Source of the DNA: Moniliophthora roreri
Taxonomy: Eukaryota; Basidiomycota; Agaricomycetes; Agaricales; Marasmiaceae
Length of the DNA stretch: 64,000 nucleotides
Direction: 5' to 3'
NCBI GenBank assembly: GCA_001466705.2
Contig: LATX02000035.1
Location: 310,001-374,000 of the forward strand
Made by a program: the position numbers and the translations under genes. Positions 1 through 11,812 of the stretch are shown here, one piece after another. How positions within the stretch are numbered: position 1 is the stretch's first letter; each line of letters opens with the position of its first letter. The notes under the pieces were generated by a model. It was not told the origin of the DNA. It did no database searches and worked only from the letters and a program-made list of their open reading frames with translations.

Positions 1-1180
1 AGAATAAAAAGGTGCATGGATGGGTGTTATTTTTTTCTCTGTTGTGGAACTGGCTCATACATACATACCATACCCATGCATGCTGCATACGTTCGACCCT
101 CTCCTTTATTCTATAATTTTCTGTTCAGCTTAGTCTTTACTATTATGATCATGACGTTCAATCAGTTGATAGAAAACAAAACTTCATCGTGGTAAATAAA
201 TTATTGCGTGCAATTATTTCGACACCTAGGCTTGTCATATGATATTCTCCTGTAAGCAGGACAGTATTACGCTGAATCGAGCCCAAGACTCATCAGTAGG
301 ATGGCAACACCTTTCCGCTGGGGGCATGATGTGAGGATTTTGTGATACATGACTCGCTCCCCGACTCAGATAATCCTGATATTTGCTCGCTGGCGCCAGA
401 ATGCAGCAGATTGTCCGGGATTTCGGGGGACTGAGTCGGGCCGAGTTGGGCAAGATAGGTTGAGTTGGTGCAACTTGGTACGAGTCGACAAGTTCCGCGC
501 AGGTGACTGAGTCAGCCCTGACTTGCAGCTCCACAATACACTATAACCCGTGTAGGGCCGACGAGCGGCAGCGCCCGCTACCTCAAACTCATTGTACAAA
601 CCCAAAACAGGCTAGTGATTGATGCGATGTAATAAAAATTTTTTTTTGAACTTTAATCTAACTTCTGTGAAAGATACAGTGAGGGAGAAACCATGAAATT
701 GATGCCGGGTCTCGAGACGCTTAAAGTGATCAATAGCGTGATATCCGAGACAGTGGAGGAGTATGGGTACAATCTACCATGGTTCAGAACAGGCCAGTAG
801 AGAAGGGAATCAAAAATCGGGTCTCTATCGAGTAGGAGCAATAACCACATGTCAGGCTTTGAAACATATATTTTGCAGGAATGGATGGAGGGGGTGACAG
901 AGAGGAGAGCTGCTGCCACATATCTGTTGACCCCATACACAGGAACTTCAACATTCTGTAGGGCACAAGGAGAGCCCATCAGGAGCCGAGAAATACAAGG
1001 GGATATGGGTGCCAATTAGCCACATCCAAATTGACCAAGTTTAGAGTGTGTACGCTCTGCAGAATAAAAGAGAGCACCAGTCAATAGTCTGAAAAGTGAA
1101 TCATGAGGGAACAAGATCCAGATAGAGAAATCTGTCACCTCAAGAGCCACAGCTGAAAATCATTGAATGAATTAACATTA
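1..1180. other. Gene-free stretch, CpG retained in first 760 bases
   Basis: No convincing gene is seen. Open frames here are short and lack introns or recognisable motifs. The first 760 bases keep many CpG dinucleotides, unlike most of the next 48 kb, and contain variations of a GACTGAGTC/GACTCAGTC motif near 360, 430 and 505. This may be a young repeat end or a remnant of host sequence. From about 760 the composition becomes CpG-poor. Confidence 0.4.
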
Positions 1181-1934
1181 GGTATGCTCAAAGTTACAGG
1201 ACCTACGGTCGTAGGTCGTAGGTCGTACCCATTGTTTATCATGTGCTGTCCAGACCCCACAGCGATGGATCCAAATATAGTAAAAGTAAGCTGCTGAGTG
1301 TGACAACCCATAAATTGATAATTCTTTCACTCCCTTCCTCGCCGTACACTTCATGATATGTATGATCAGAAGTATGTTGTACTTATGGCCCTTCACAAAC
1401 TCCTCCAAGACACCCAACAATCTTATTACAGCTGTTCTTGTAAATAATGGCAAAAACATATGAATTTGTTTGTTGCAACAACTGTCCCAAAAAGGAAGCC
1501 TCTCTTGAGAGCACTCGAAACAACATGTTGATGACAGTGGCCCAGACAACAGAGGATACTGCAGATAGAAATGATTTCCTTTTTGAGATAGAAATCTGTG
1601 CATCTTATTTTCAAAACATTCTTGTCATTATTTATAACAGCTGTAAATGGTTCTACAATCAATATGAAATGCCCATTATCTAGATGCTTGGGGCTTTTTC
1701 TGAGTTGTCAACATGAGTGTCAGGTGACTCAGAAAAGCTTTAAAAGAAGTCAAAGGAGGGTTTGTCGTGCAAGAGGGGAGAAGGCAAAATGAGGTACTAT
1801 GAGGGTATATGGCTAGTCACAATATGTCACAATATGAGTCACATTGGGTTTGCCCAGCATCTCACCAGTTCATATAATAAACAACGAGTATGACCTATGA
1901 CCTATGACCGTAGGTCCTGTAACTTTGAGCATAC
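1181..1934. mobile_element. MITE with 48-bp terminal inverted repeats and TA target site
   Basis: A 754-bp non-autonomous element. Its ends (1,181-1,228 and 1,887-1,934) are inverted copies beginning GGTATGCTCAAAGTTACAGG, each flanked by the dinucleotide TA. A TA target duplication is the mark of Tc1/mariner/pogo-class transposition, so the element was probably moved in trans by such a transposase. The interior has only short shadow frames and no transposase motif. The two ends differ only where the left keeps TCG and the right has TCA, so the right arm has lost CpGs. The ends do not match those of the pogo-like element at 8.5 kb, so a different helper is implied. Confidence 0.8.
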
Positions 1935-3165
1935 CTATTTATGATCAACCAGAGTGTCAGTGCGGAAGTGACCTCTTGTGACCACTTCCTGGGTACAAGC
2001 AATAGTTGTCGAGGGGTGGGTTGTTTCTTGGACTTCTGGGGACAATCCATGATGATGAGCTTCCAAATACATGTAAAGACTTCCAGAGGCATAGAGGCAA
2101 TGGACTGGATCACAAGCATTAATTATGAAATAGTGGCAGAGAAAAAAAGAGTCACTGCATCAGGAAAAACCTCTCTTCTTAATTCAGATTATTTCATATG
2201 AATTCATGAGGTTTTTCAATTAATATGCATTCACCTGAAATCAGTGGTCTACCCCTTTGAATCATGCTTAAATTAAGGTTGATTCAAAGGATTCCACACA
2301 GCTCTGAAAGTATACTTTCTTGAACTCATTGCTGAACATCAATAAATCATAGAGCAAAGCTAAACAGTGATTTCATTATAAATGTATCTACTCTAATAAT
2401 TATAGCCCCAAAAATCCCAACAGACCTCATACTATCCTCTCTTTCACCTCCTCCTGTAACAAGACTTGGATACAAACTTATATCTGAGAAAAGATATATC
2501 AGTGACAGGACTATATGGATTTCTGTATCAACTTACTGCATGGCTATTGATTCAAAAGGCCCATTGGCTAACTACAAGTGCATGAGTGAGATGAAAAAAG
2601 GTAGCGTGGATAGCGAACCTTCAAGACAAGCCTAGTAGTGAATCCTGAGCTGGCATTCTGCAGCATAAGGGCATTGAAGTGAATACTATTCAAGATAAAC
2701 ATTAGAACAACTATAGTATAGCTTGAACTGTGCAAAAACATACTTTGTGACACCTATCCCAAACTACTAAATCTCTGTTGGCTGCCTACCAGCCTGGGAG
2801 TCATATCATGTGCTTGAAGTTCATCGGGAAGATAGTGGCTGACAGTAGACTAGCAGAAGGAACTGGTGAGAGACTTGGCAAGGAAGCTGGCAAGGGAGCT
2901 GGTGAGGGGGAAAGAGAAAGCAAGTGATGAGCTGGCAGGACCAAGTAGGACCAAGTTTTATCTTGGGAGTTTCCAAACAACTGTATAGCTGTGACATTGG
3001 TGGCTTGTAACATCACATGATGTTACCATGCAACAGCTTTCGAACTTAGCCTCACATCTGTCTCCAGGGGGTTATAACCTAGTTATAACTGAGTTATAAC
3101 CTTTTGCATGTTTGTGTGATGGTCATGTGACATACATGAGAGATATGCAATTTAAAATTTTTTTT
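1935..3165. other. CpG-poor intergenic DNA, no gene seen
   Basis: No coding pattern is recognised on either strand. Sequence around 2,830-2,930 is purine-rich, with GCTGGCAAGG-like words. Nothing identifies a transposon family. Confidence 0.4.
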
Positions 3166-3920
3166 TCTAATACATGTCTCTCACATATTGCATTGTACAA
3201 ATTCATATGTGTTATATGAGAGCTATTGGAGGTATGTATGCAATATTATGCCAGACATATGTAATCCTGCAAAGATGTAAATTTCCTGTTATATATTATA
3301 CAAGTTGCATGCATTATAAAAGAAGTATCAGAGATTTATGCAATATACTATGTTAGACATATGCAATCTCAAACATATTTTCCTATCATGCAAGAGCTAT
3401 TGAAGGTATATGCAATAATCTATGTGAGACATATGTGATCCTAATTCTAATCTATATATTTCATGCTTATACTGCACAATTCAAGTGCCTTGTAGAAGAA
3501 TTATTTAATAGATTGTATAAGATGTATGTGGTCTGCCTTGACACTACAGAATAATGTTTCAATTAAATATTTCTCTGATCTTTCAGTGTGAGATTATATA
3601 ATTCACTTTGTGACATATGTCTATAAGGAATCTTTAAGTAGTAGATGGAATTGCATATGCAAAAGTTATCTGATGCAGTGGTGAAGTATATGTGCTGAAT
3701 AATTAATATTTTTGAAGGTAAATGAAATAACATGTGCATAAGTTGCTTGATGTAATGGGGAAGTGTATATTTTAAATAATTCTTGTCATCAAATGCCAGA
3801 ACAATACTAAAAGCAAAGTATCAACAAGTAAATATAAACTACTTTTAAGGTAAAAACCAGTTGGAGACCATTTATGCTAAACTGTTACAGAAGCTTCCCC
3901 CCTGAGACTGAGATGTATAG
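3166..3920. repeat. AT-rich DNA with degenerate ~70-100-bp tandem repeats
   Basis: Between about 3,170 and 3,440 a module of the form 'GAGCTATTG..GGTAT(G)TATGCAATA..ATG..AGACATATG.AATC' occurs three times (near 3,217, 3,319 and 3,391) with many differences. The rest to 3,920 is AT-rich and featureless. No gene is supported. Confidence 0.45.
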
Positions 3921-3926
3921 TCATCC

Positions 3927-4493
3927 TGAACTGTTTAGGAACTGTATGTGAGCTGTGCTTGCTCTGAACTGCCTAGAAACTGTGTGAACTGTGCCTGTTC
4001 CGAACTGTCTGGAAACTGTGCATAAACCAAGCTTGCCCTGAACTGTCTAGGAACTGTGTGTGAACTATGCTTACTCTGAACTGTCAGGGAACTGTATGCT
4101 TGGTCCAAACTGTCTGGGAACTGTATGTGAACTGTGCTTGTCCTGAACTGTCTAGAAACTGTATGCAAACTGTGCAAACTGTACTCTCTATGAACTGTCT
4201 AGGAACTGCACATGAAACTGTGCAAACTGTGCTTGCTCTGAACTGTCTGGGAACAGTGTGTGAACTGTCCAGGAACTGCATATGAAAATGTGCAGACTAT
4301 GCTTGCTCTGAACTGTCTGGAAACTGTGTGTGAACTGTCTAGGAACTGTACATGAAACTGTTGAGACTGCTTGGTCCAAACTGTCTGGGAACTGTGTGTG
4401 AACTGTCTAGAAACTGCACATGAAACTGTGCAAACTGTGCTTGGTCCAAACTGTCTGAGAACTGTGTGTGAACTGTCTAGGAACTGCACAGTT
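3927..4493. repeat. ACTGT-rich minisatellite
   Basis: About 570 bp of imperfect tandem units of the type GAACTGTCTRGGAACTGTGT followed by a variable spacer such as GAACTGTGCTTG or TTGGTCC. A ~19-bp sub-unit alternates to give higher-order repeats of roughly 55-75 bp. Long frames on both strands read as repeated 'QFLDSS..TVSRQF' or 'ELCVNCLGT' peptides. Such frames are a by-product of a low-stop repeat and are not taken as genes. Confidence 0.85.
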
Positions 4494-4495
4494 TG

Positions 4496-5384
4496 TGAGC
4501 AAGAGGGAATTGAGATGAAACATTGTGCATTGAATAGTAATCGCTGCTTTTGCTAACAAGCCATAAAGGGGCAGGTGATGGGAGTCGACAAACACAGTAC
4601 AGTAGCAGCCACAGTTTGCTTTTGGTGGTAATCAAAGGATGCTTGGGCAGGTTGATTGCATATGATGAAGGTAATCCAGTCCATTCTGGCTGGGCAAGTA
4701 TGCAGGATAGATGGGGAAAAGGCAATAGCTAAGGGTTGAAAAGGAAGCATGCATTGGACCTGACGACTGCATGCACAAACCACATCAAGGTTAGAGTTAA
4801 GAGCTCCAAGCAGCATGGGTTTTCAATAAGCATGATAGCATCTCACATGAATAGAGGCTCTAAACTTAGGGTTTATACTTTCCAAACACATTCAACATCT
4901 TATTCAAGATGATACAGACCATGAGGAACAACTTGTCCCCCCCACTGTATGCTGAAGAAGTGCAGTTCAGAATGAAGACTGGAACTGGGTGCCATCACAG
5001 GCCTTGGAGTGAGACAGATGCAACCACAACTGAATCATACTGGGTTGGGCAACTTGAACAACATTGAGCTTTGCCCAGTTCTTTGATGTGGGGCCTTCCA
5101 GTCCATTAAGAGGCAAGAGAAAGAGATGACACCACCACTAGAAAAGGGGATTCATATTCAAGTAGAGAATGAAGAGGCCAGATACAAATGGTCTGGACTT
5201 TTTTTTCAAAATGCTGACAAATATCAATGTTTGTCCAGAAAGAACCCTCTACCAGGAGGTAGCAGAAATGTTTTGAATTGACATAAGAGGCTGCCTGGTA
5301 TAAATTGCAACAGAATTATTGCTTGAAGCAGGCTTGTGGTGGTATGCAGGTGAGATAGATGGGTCTGGGGGTACTAAGGAATCA
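4496..5384. other. Intergenic DNA, no gene seen
   Basis: No gene or transposon end is recognised. Frames here are short, overlap on both strands and show no conserved motif. Confidence 0.35.
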
Positions 5385-5392
5385 TCATCTGC

Positions 5393-7084
5393 TAGAGCTG
5401 CCAACAGCTCAGCTTGGCTTGCTCATGGCTGGCTTGCATCAGACTGGCTCAGCTCCTAGCTCAGAGCCATTCATAGTAAACAGCTTGGCTCAGTTAGCTG
5501 CTCAGAGCCACTAGGCCTCTGGCTCAAGGGGTTCTGGATGTTGCATGAACACGATAGTGTCAGTGAGACTATGTAACACCTCCATCATGCTTGTAGCCCA
5601 TTTCCCACTCTCCCACAGCAAAGTCGGCATCCAGAGGCCCTTCTTTAGCCTCTAGAACAACTAGAATGGCAAATTCACCATTCTGTGTGTTCTCAGAGGC
5701 TATGGGTGGGGACTTGGGTGCATTAGAGAAGGTTTTGGAAGGGGTGGGGAGGTGGGGGTGTTGTGAGTGGGCCAATCAATGGAAAGAAAGGGTCAGTGGA
5801 ATCTGCTGACCTCAGAAATGGATACAGTAACCAAAAATATGCCAGAATAAACAGTCTGGCATATTTGGGTGCTTCTGGTTGAGTCTAGAAGTGGAGGTAG
5901 AAGGAGAAGGTGCAGTTGGTATCAAGTTTGATGGAAAGGCGACGTTGGTGAGCTTTGATAACATTGTAGCTGTACTCAGGGACCCAAAAAAGATACAGAG
6001 AGATTCTCCTGGTGGCTTCTGGGTGAGATAGAGTACATTGAGTTTGGAGCTGGTGAGGTGGTGGGTTTTTCAGTGGTTTCAGTGATGCTGATGGGCAAGT
6101 AAGGGTTGAAGATGGTGCATAAGGGTCCTGTTAGCCTGTAGAATAGGATAGAATGTTCAGTAGAAACAAAAAAAATCAGTTTTGGACATGCACCTGAAGC
6201 TCTGCCCCACAACTGCTCTCTCTTCTTTTTTCTTCAGCCTTTCTCCTTTCATTTACATTACAAATTGTTCTAGAGTGAGTGAATTAGTGATAGAAGGTAA
6301 AATAGACAGAAAAAGTTACCTTTGTCTTGGCACTGCTGCTGTCGTGGTGGTAAAGAAGAAAGAGCAGGTGTCATGCAAAGTCACACCACTCAACATTAAC
6401 ACTGGCACCAACAGCCTCAGAATTGTGGTCCTGGGGGTTCTTGATGTCATAAACATGATGGTGGTGTCATTTAGACTACACGATGCCACTGTTGTGTCCA
6501 TATCCACTCTTGCCCCCTACTTTGCAGCACATGGCTATTGTTGCAAAGCTGGCACCCAAGGAAACCTCTTATAGCCTCTAGAGCAACAGAGATGACAAAT
6601 TTGTCATTGTATCAGCCCTCAGAGGCTGCAGAGTGTCCTGGATGGGATGGAGAATGGATATGAAGAGAGCTGAGGGGGAGAGGGTGATAGATATCTGCTA
6701 AACAAGGCAAAAACAGCATCAGCCTCATCTGCTGATGCTGGATATGGACTTAGTGACTCAAAATACACTATAACAGACTGTCTAGTGTATTTGAGCACTG
6801 ATTGTAGGGTCTGGAAGCAGGGGGCACTGGTAGAGGACTTTGGTTGGATGATGTAGCAGCTAGTACAGGTAAACAGCAGTGGTGTTGACTTTTATATATA
6901 CTCAGTGGAGGTTGTGCAGAGAGGATGTTAAGGTCTCTGCTCAGTCATGGCTTAGCTGCTTGAAGCTGCTCAGGAGCCACTCATCTTAATAGCTTTGGTC
7001 AAGCTGTTAAGGTGTAGCAGCTTAGCCTGGCTCAGCTCTGGAGCTACTGGAGCTGGGCAGCCAGCCAAGCTGTTGCCAACCCTA
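5393..7084. mobile_element. hAT-like non-autonomous element with 8-bp target duplication
   Basis: A 1.69-kb element with inverted ends (left TAGAGCTGCCAACAGCT; right, reverse-complemented, TAGGGTTGGCAACAGCT), each followed by sub-terminal repeats of GGCTCAGCT/AGCTGAGCC words. The flanks are TCATCTGC (5,385-5,392) and TCATCTAC (7,085-7,092), a 7/8 match to an 8-bp target duplication, which with the TAGRG ends is typical of hAT transposons. The interior contains two related ~450-bp segments (about 5,560-5,950 and 6,540-6,880) in direct order, an old internal duplication. No hAT transposase motif is visible, so movement would have been in trans. Confidence 0.75.
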
Positions 7085-7092
7085 TCATCTAC

Positions 7093-7575
7093 AGAAGGTA
7101 GTGGTTCAGATGTGCAATAGAAAGGTACTACTTGAGAATTGATACAGGGAGGTTCAGACACTGCAGAATCAAAGGAAGGTAGTGCACCTGCAAAAATGAC
7201 CTAGCATTGTAATGGGATTATAACCCCCATAATGCATTATGGCTTCTATAATCATTAGTAACCCAGTTATATGCTATGTCAAATATGATAACAGTTAGTT
7301 GTAATCTGGTTATAATGTAGTTGTAACATACTGTAATAATTACAGGCCTCATAATAATTATAATCAGTTGCAGCACCATTACAACCTAAAGACAATGTTA
7401 CAACCACATTACAACTCTAGTGGTCCATCCATGTGAGCCAGAAAACCACTCAGCATTCACTCTGAGCAGGAATATAAATGTAAAAGACTATTTCTGAGTA
7501 AATAGCTACTGTACATTGAGTATTACATAGGTACCCTACAAGTGCCATATGGCCCATGCCATCCACCTCCCACTC
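7093..7575. other. Intergenic DNA with scattered TTGTAA/TTACAA words
   Basis: Between 7,200 and 7,420 the sequence is dense in TTGTAAT, GTTATAA and ATTACAA words. A similar composition recurs at about 12,290-12,480. This may be a decayed repeat family, but no ends were found and no gene is seen. Confidence 0.35.
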
Positions 7576-7583
7576 CCTCTAAC

Positions 7584-8059
7584 TAGGGCTGCCAACAGTT
7601 TGGCTCAGCTCACTCCAGTTCTGGAGCTGCTATGAGCTGCAGAGCCAATGGCTTCTGACCTTTTTTTCTGAAAATTTTGAGATGTATCTTGAGCTGTTTT
7701 TTTTTTTTGTATATCATAGCTTATCTAACCTTTCTAACTCATATTTGAATAGGAAAATCCTCACAGATGCATTGTTGTGGCATGTTGAGTGGTTCAGGTG
7801 CCATGAGAAGGTGGCTGTGATCTTTGGCTGCCCACTGCAAAAGGCTAAAACAACTATTAAAATTTATTAAACCAGCTTACATAGATATTAGAATGTGCCT
7901 ACTATTATATAATGTCATTTGGCTTCCACTTGGTACAATAAAGGTTAGTCCTTTTGAAGCTTTTAAATTTAAGTGGCTCAGGAGCAGCTAAGCTGCTCAG
8001 AGCTAGAAGCCAGTTGGAGCCACTTAGCCAGTTAGTGAGCCAAACTGTTGGCAGCCCTA
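7584..8059. mobile_element. hAT-type MITE with perfect 8-bp target duplication
   Basis: A 476-bp element with inverted ends TAGGGCTGCCAACAGTTTGG. The same 8 bases, CCTCTAAC, lie immediately outside both ends (7,576-7,583 and 8,060-8,067). The sub-terminal regions carry GAGCTGCT/AGCAGCTC repeats, as in the larger hAT-like element at 5.4-7.1 kb, so the two belong to one family. It is too short to encode a transposase. Termini, TAG ends and 8-bp duplication all match the hAT superfamily. Confidence 0.9.
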
Positions 8060-8067
8060 CCTCTAAC

Positions 8068-8472
8068 CCAGCTTCTATGTGCTTCTCAAGCCTGCTGACA
8101 TTGAATGGGATCAGGTTCTCTGAATGGAGATTGGATAGGGAACTTACTGGAGTAGCATGTATAAATCCAGTAAGTGATGAGGCCCATGTGAAGTAAAAAT
8201 TCAGCATAAATATTAGCCAAGAACAAACTAACATCTTAGTGACTGGGGTTCTGGAGAGGGGAGCAAGATCTGTCAAGATCAAGGTTGACCCTAGACATGT
8301 GCAGTGGGTTCCTATCTTCACATCAGACACTATCCAGACCATGGAGGTGTTGGGGATCAGCCCTGCTATGAATTGGGGGAGGTGAGAGGGGTACATACTT
8401 CATGAGGGGAGAAGACCTTGAAATGCATGTGGGTGAGGGAAGGTTCTCAATATGCAGAGAAGGAAGTAAGTA
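8068..8472. other. Short intergenic spacer between two transposons
   Basis: About 400 bp between the hAT MITE and the pogo-like element. No gene or repeat is recognised. Confidence 0.35.
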
Positions 8473-8474
8473 CA

Positions 8475-10960
8475 GTAGAACATCTCATAATGCATAGGGT
8501 TGGGGCAGCCTTTAGGCTATGCATAAAGAGATGTTATGCAGTACTAAATTGTAATGCATGTGTGATATAACTGTGATAGTACTATATATAGAAACAAGCT
8601 GTGACCTGTGATGGCCACATACATGGCCATGCACACTACTTGACTCTAGCCACACTCCACCCTTATGAATTGGTCCAAAGATGACTGTTGCATATTCTCT
8701 GTCTTCTTCTGGTTGTAAATCCCCCTCACTTTCCTCATACTCTGCACAATACTTAGTGTGAAACCTGGTTCAAGCTCTGGATTTCCCAAGCATATCTTCT
8801 CCACTCTTCCACACATGTCAATGATCTCTGATGGGGTGGCAGTGGGCCTTTGACTCCTTTCATCCTCCTCCTCTTCATCATCAAGGATCTCTATTGGGTC
8901 CTGTGAGTCTCCCTTCTTAACATGCTCAACAATCTTTCTCAGACCCTCTTCTGTATCCAGAAAGTCAAATTCTCTTTCTCCAATCTCTTGCTCTTTCTTG
9001 GAGTTCAAAATCTCTTCTAGAGACATAGGGTTCTGTACTCACTTCCGCTTTTGGAGGGTTTCCACAGCTTCCATAATATCCTTTTCAAGAACTTTCAGCT
9101 GCAACATTTGCAGTGGATTGGGCTTGGTCTGGTCCTTTGGTTTCATGCCAGGGGATGATGAAAGGTGTGTCTCCATTAGCCTTTGAATGCCGGCAATTGC
9201 TAACTCATTGTTAGTCTCTGCTCCAAATATCACATCAAATGCCTGCTTCCAATCTGTGTACAAGTACTGACCCTCCAATAAGACCTGCAACTTCTCCTCC
9301 ATTGTGACAAAATTTATCTCATTTCTGGCATGTGCCAACACAAGATTCCATGCATCTCTGTTCTGTAGTAGTGTTCCTGCTGCTTCGCTGACCATTTTAT
9401 GACCGAGTTTGGTATGGTTCCAACAATTTGTGATTGTTTCTGGTGTGACAGCATCTCAAGCTTGATTGAACGTTGTCATGATCTCAAGTAAGTCCATGTC
9501 ATAAATGTCTTCTTCATCAGCTTCATCTAAATCCAGTGCTCTCATGCAGAATTGCCTCCAATAGTGAGCTTTTGTAGTATGGATGATACCTGCATCAGCA
9601 GGCTGGATGACTGAAGTCATGTTAGGCTCGAAGTACTCAAGGCAGGTGTTTGTAGGCTTGTAGTCAATGTAATGGCCTGAAAAGTTATCAAGATAAGACA
9701 TGACACTCTTGATGGTGAAACTCAGCGTTACAGAATTTAATCTATTCCTCAAAGAACTCTGAGGTCATCCATGCTGTCTTATTATTTTGATAGTAGAATC
9801 CATGCTTTGCAGGTGTTAATAGTTGGAAACAGACTGGCCTTGCAGACCTGCCAATGTATACAGGCTGGAGCTTCTTGCTACCATCTCGGTTGCAAGTGAG
9901 AAGAACAGTGATGTGAGTTTTTGAGTTCTTTGCTTTCTGGCCAGACATTTATTTTGTTGCCAGACCACAGTCAGGAGGGCAACTAAAAAGGGTGAGTTTC
10001 AAGATTTAAAAGTAAAAAGATCAACTTACAATCCAAACAGACCAGTCTCATCTGTTGTGAAGGTGTTGTGCTTTGCATACTTAGACATGATCTTCCCAAT
10101 TTGGTCTCTCTCCTTCTCCATGGCATTGTTATCAACTGAGCCTGCCTCTCCATAGAGACAAATCTGTTTTAACCCATATACCATCTTGAATGAATCCAGC
10201 CAGCCTGTAGATTTCAGCCTTTGCTCTTCAGGCACATCAAACAACTGCTTGAATCATTTTTGCTTTTCCAACATCATAGGCCCAGACAGAGGGTGTCTCT
10301 TTTCCTCCATGCTCTTGAACCAAATTCAAAGAGCTTTCTCAACATCTGGACATGTGACAATGGTATCCTTTTGGCCAATAATGCTCCTGGTCCTTCTTAT
10401 GTCCTTTCTTTGACAGGTGGCATGAAAGATTGCTCTGATCAAAAATGAGAGCACCCTCAGGTCATAATGCAAAGTATTCAACAACAACAGTCTGTGATAT
10501 TGGCTAATGATTGTCAAAGTAATCCACTATGGTGAGCCATTCATGAAGGGTGAGGTTGCAATGATTTCTTTGTTTCTCTTTTTGGATTGCAGAAGTATGG
10601 AGAGTGTTTGGATCTTTTTTATGCCTTTTTTTTTTTTTTAGCAGAGTTGCAGTTGTAAGGAGCGGGAGCTGGTCTTGGTTTTCATGTTTTAGGCTTGGAA
10701 GGCATGATGAGTGGCTCAGAAAGATGAGAGAGTTTTTTAGGTTGTTATGCAGCTTCTTCCCGATCAATTCTACAGTTAAAACATATAATTTATGTACAAT
10801 TTGAGGAATCTACTAATGCATAACTTCCTTCAGGTGCTATGCACTATGCAAAAAGAGATTTCATGCATAGAAGATGTGTGTGCAGGCTATGGCAGCAACC
10901 TGGCTATGCATGATGAGGTGTTATGCATCAGTAGGTCATGCATTATGAAATGTTCTACTG
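8475..10960 (-). mobile_element. Pogo-like DNA transposon (TA target, CAGT ends)
   Basis: A complete-length 2.49-kb element. Its ends are inverted copies of CAGTAGAACATCTCATAATG, with one mismatch in this stretch, each flanked by TA. CAGT-starting ends and a TA duplication are standard for the pogo/Fot branch of Tc1/mariner. The sub-terminal regions of both ends also share ATGCATAG/CTATGCAT words. A single transposase gene fills the minus strand. Because both ends are intact the element may once have been mobile, but the transposase is now broken. Confidence 0.9.
8646..10767 (-). pseudogene. Pogo/CENP-B-type transposase, decayed
   Basis: Encodes the DNA cut-and-paste enzyme of the surrounding element. 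Reading from 10,767 downwards one sees a basic N-terminus, a first helix-turn-helix (LTLHEWLTIVDYFDNH, ~10,510-10,560), a second DNA-binding part (~10,150-10,330), then the DDE_1 catalytic core: TDETGLFG (first Asp, ~10,030), LDNFSGH (second Asp, ~9,690) and IQPADAG (third Asp, ~9,590). A ~50-nt intron follows TDETGLFG. The C-terminal part is acidic and ends in QSSLDQFI, which resembles a PCNA-binding box. In-frame stops and frame changes occur, including a TAA in the exon after that intron. The catalytic aspartates survive, but no full-length protein can be made. Confidence 0.85.
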
Positions 10961-11686
10961 TATTGAGAAGATCCTGGGAAGAGATAATACACACTTTATG
11001 ACAGGCTGGTGTATCCAGCTCCAAACACCCCTACCCTCTTCTCTACATTTCCTTCATCATTCTTCACCTATTCCAGTTATCTGACACATAACACCACAGA
11101 TTTGTGCTGACTTGGTTGAGTTGAGCTGTAATATACAACTCAGGTCACCAAGTGTGTGAGAAAAGATTAAGGGCCTCACCAATTGGTATGTGGAGTGTTG
11201 TTGGACCCTCTAGAGGGCTATAGAAGGGAGGGAGAGCTGGCAAAGGGGAAGGGATGCAGGATGGAAAGGCAGAAATGGTGGTGGAAGAGAAAAAAGAAGT
11301 GTTGGACTGAGTTTGAAAAGTAGTTGGACTTTATGTGAAAGTGCACAGACCACTTGAGGGCTGACATGGGCTGGCATGGGCTGGTTGTTGAGGACACTGG
11401 TGAGAGCATTGAATGAAGATAATGATAGACTAGTGAAATTAATAGTAATGTGGCTTTGGCTTTGGCTTTGGTCCTGGATATCCCAGGCTGCACAGCCCCA
11501 ACTCTGAATGTTCAATCATAGAATGGCATTGGTTGAAACAATAGCGTTGTTTGATGTCAGTCCAAGTGTTAGAGGGTATGACCAGTTTGAACCATCTTAA
11601 TTGCCTTTTTTGGTGATTTCTAGTGTCTTCTGCCACTACATTCTTTTGTCCTACAGGTTTGAACTTGGTCTGCTGTGTAGCCATTA

Positions 11687-11812
11687 GGTTAGGGGCTCAG
11701 GGTTAGTGGGGGGTGCAGGGGGGGAACCCCCTACAAAGAGGTTAGGGATTAGGAAGGTATATATGGGGGGTGTGGGGAGGAACCCTGTGTTAGGGGTTAG
11801 GGCTTAGAATGA
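11687..11812 (+). repeat. G-rich patch with four TTAGGG words
   Basis: Within ~125 bp the hexamer TTAGGG, the telomere unit of most agaricomycetes, occurs four times, always on the + strand, mixed with runs of five to seven G and one C-rich reverse run (GGGGAACCCCC). The copies are not in regular tandem. It could be a decayed interstitial telomere tract or simply a G-rich low-complexity patch. Confidence 0.4.

Noticed and set aside
3935..4595. Overlapping frames in the ACTGT minisatellite
   Set aside because: Low-complexity translation present in several frames of both strands. No evidence of coding.
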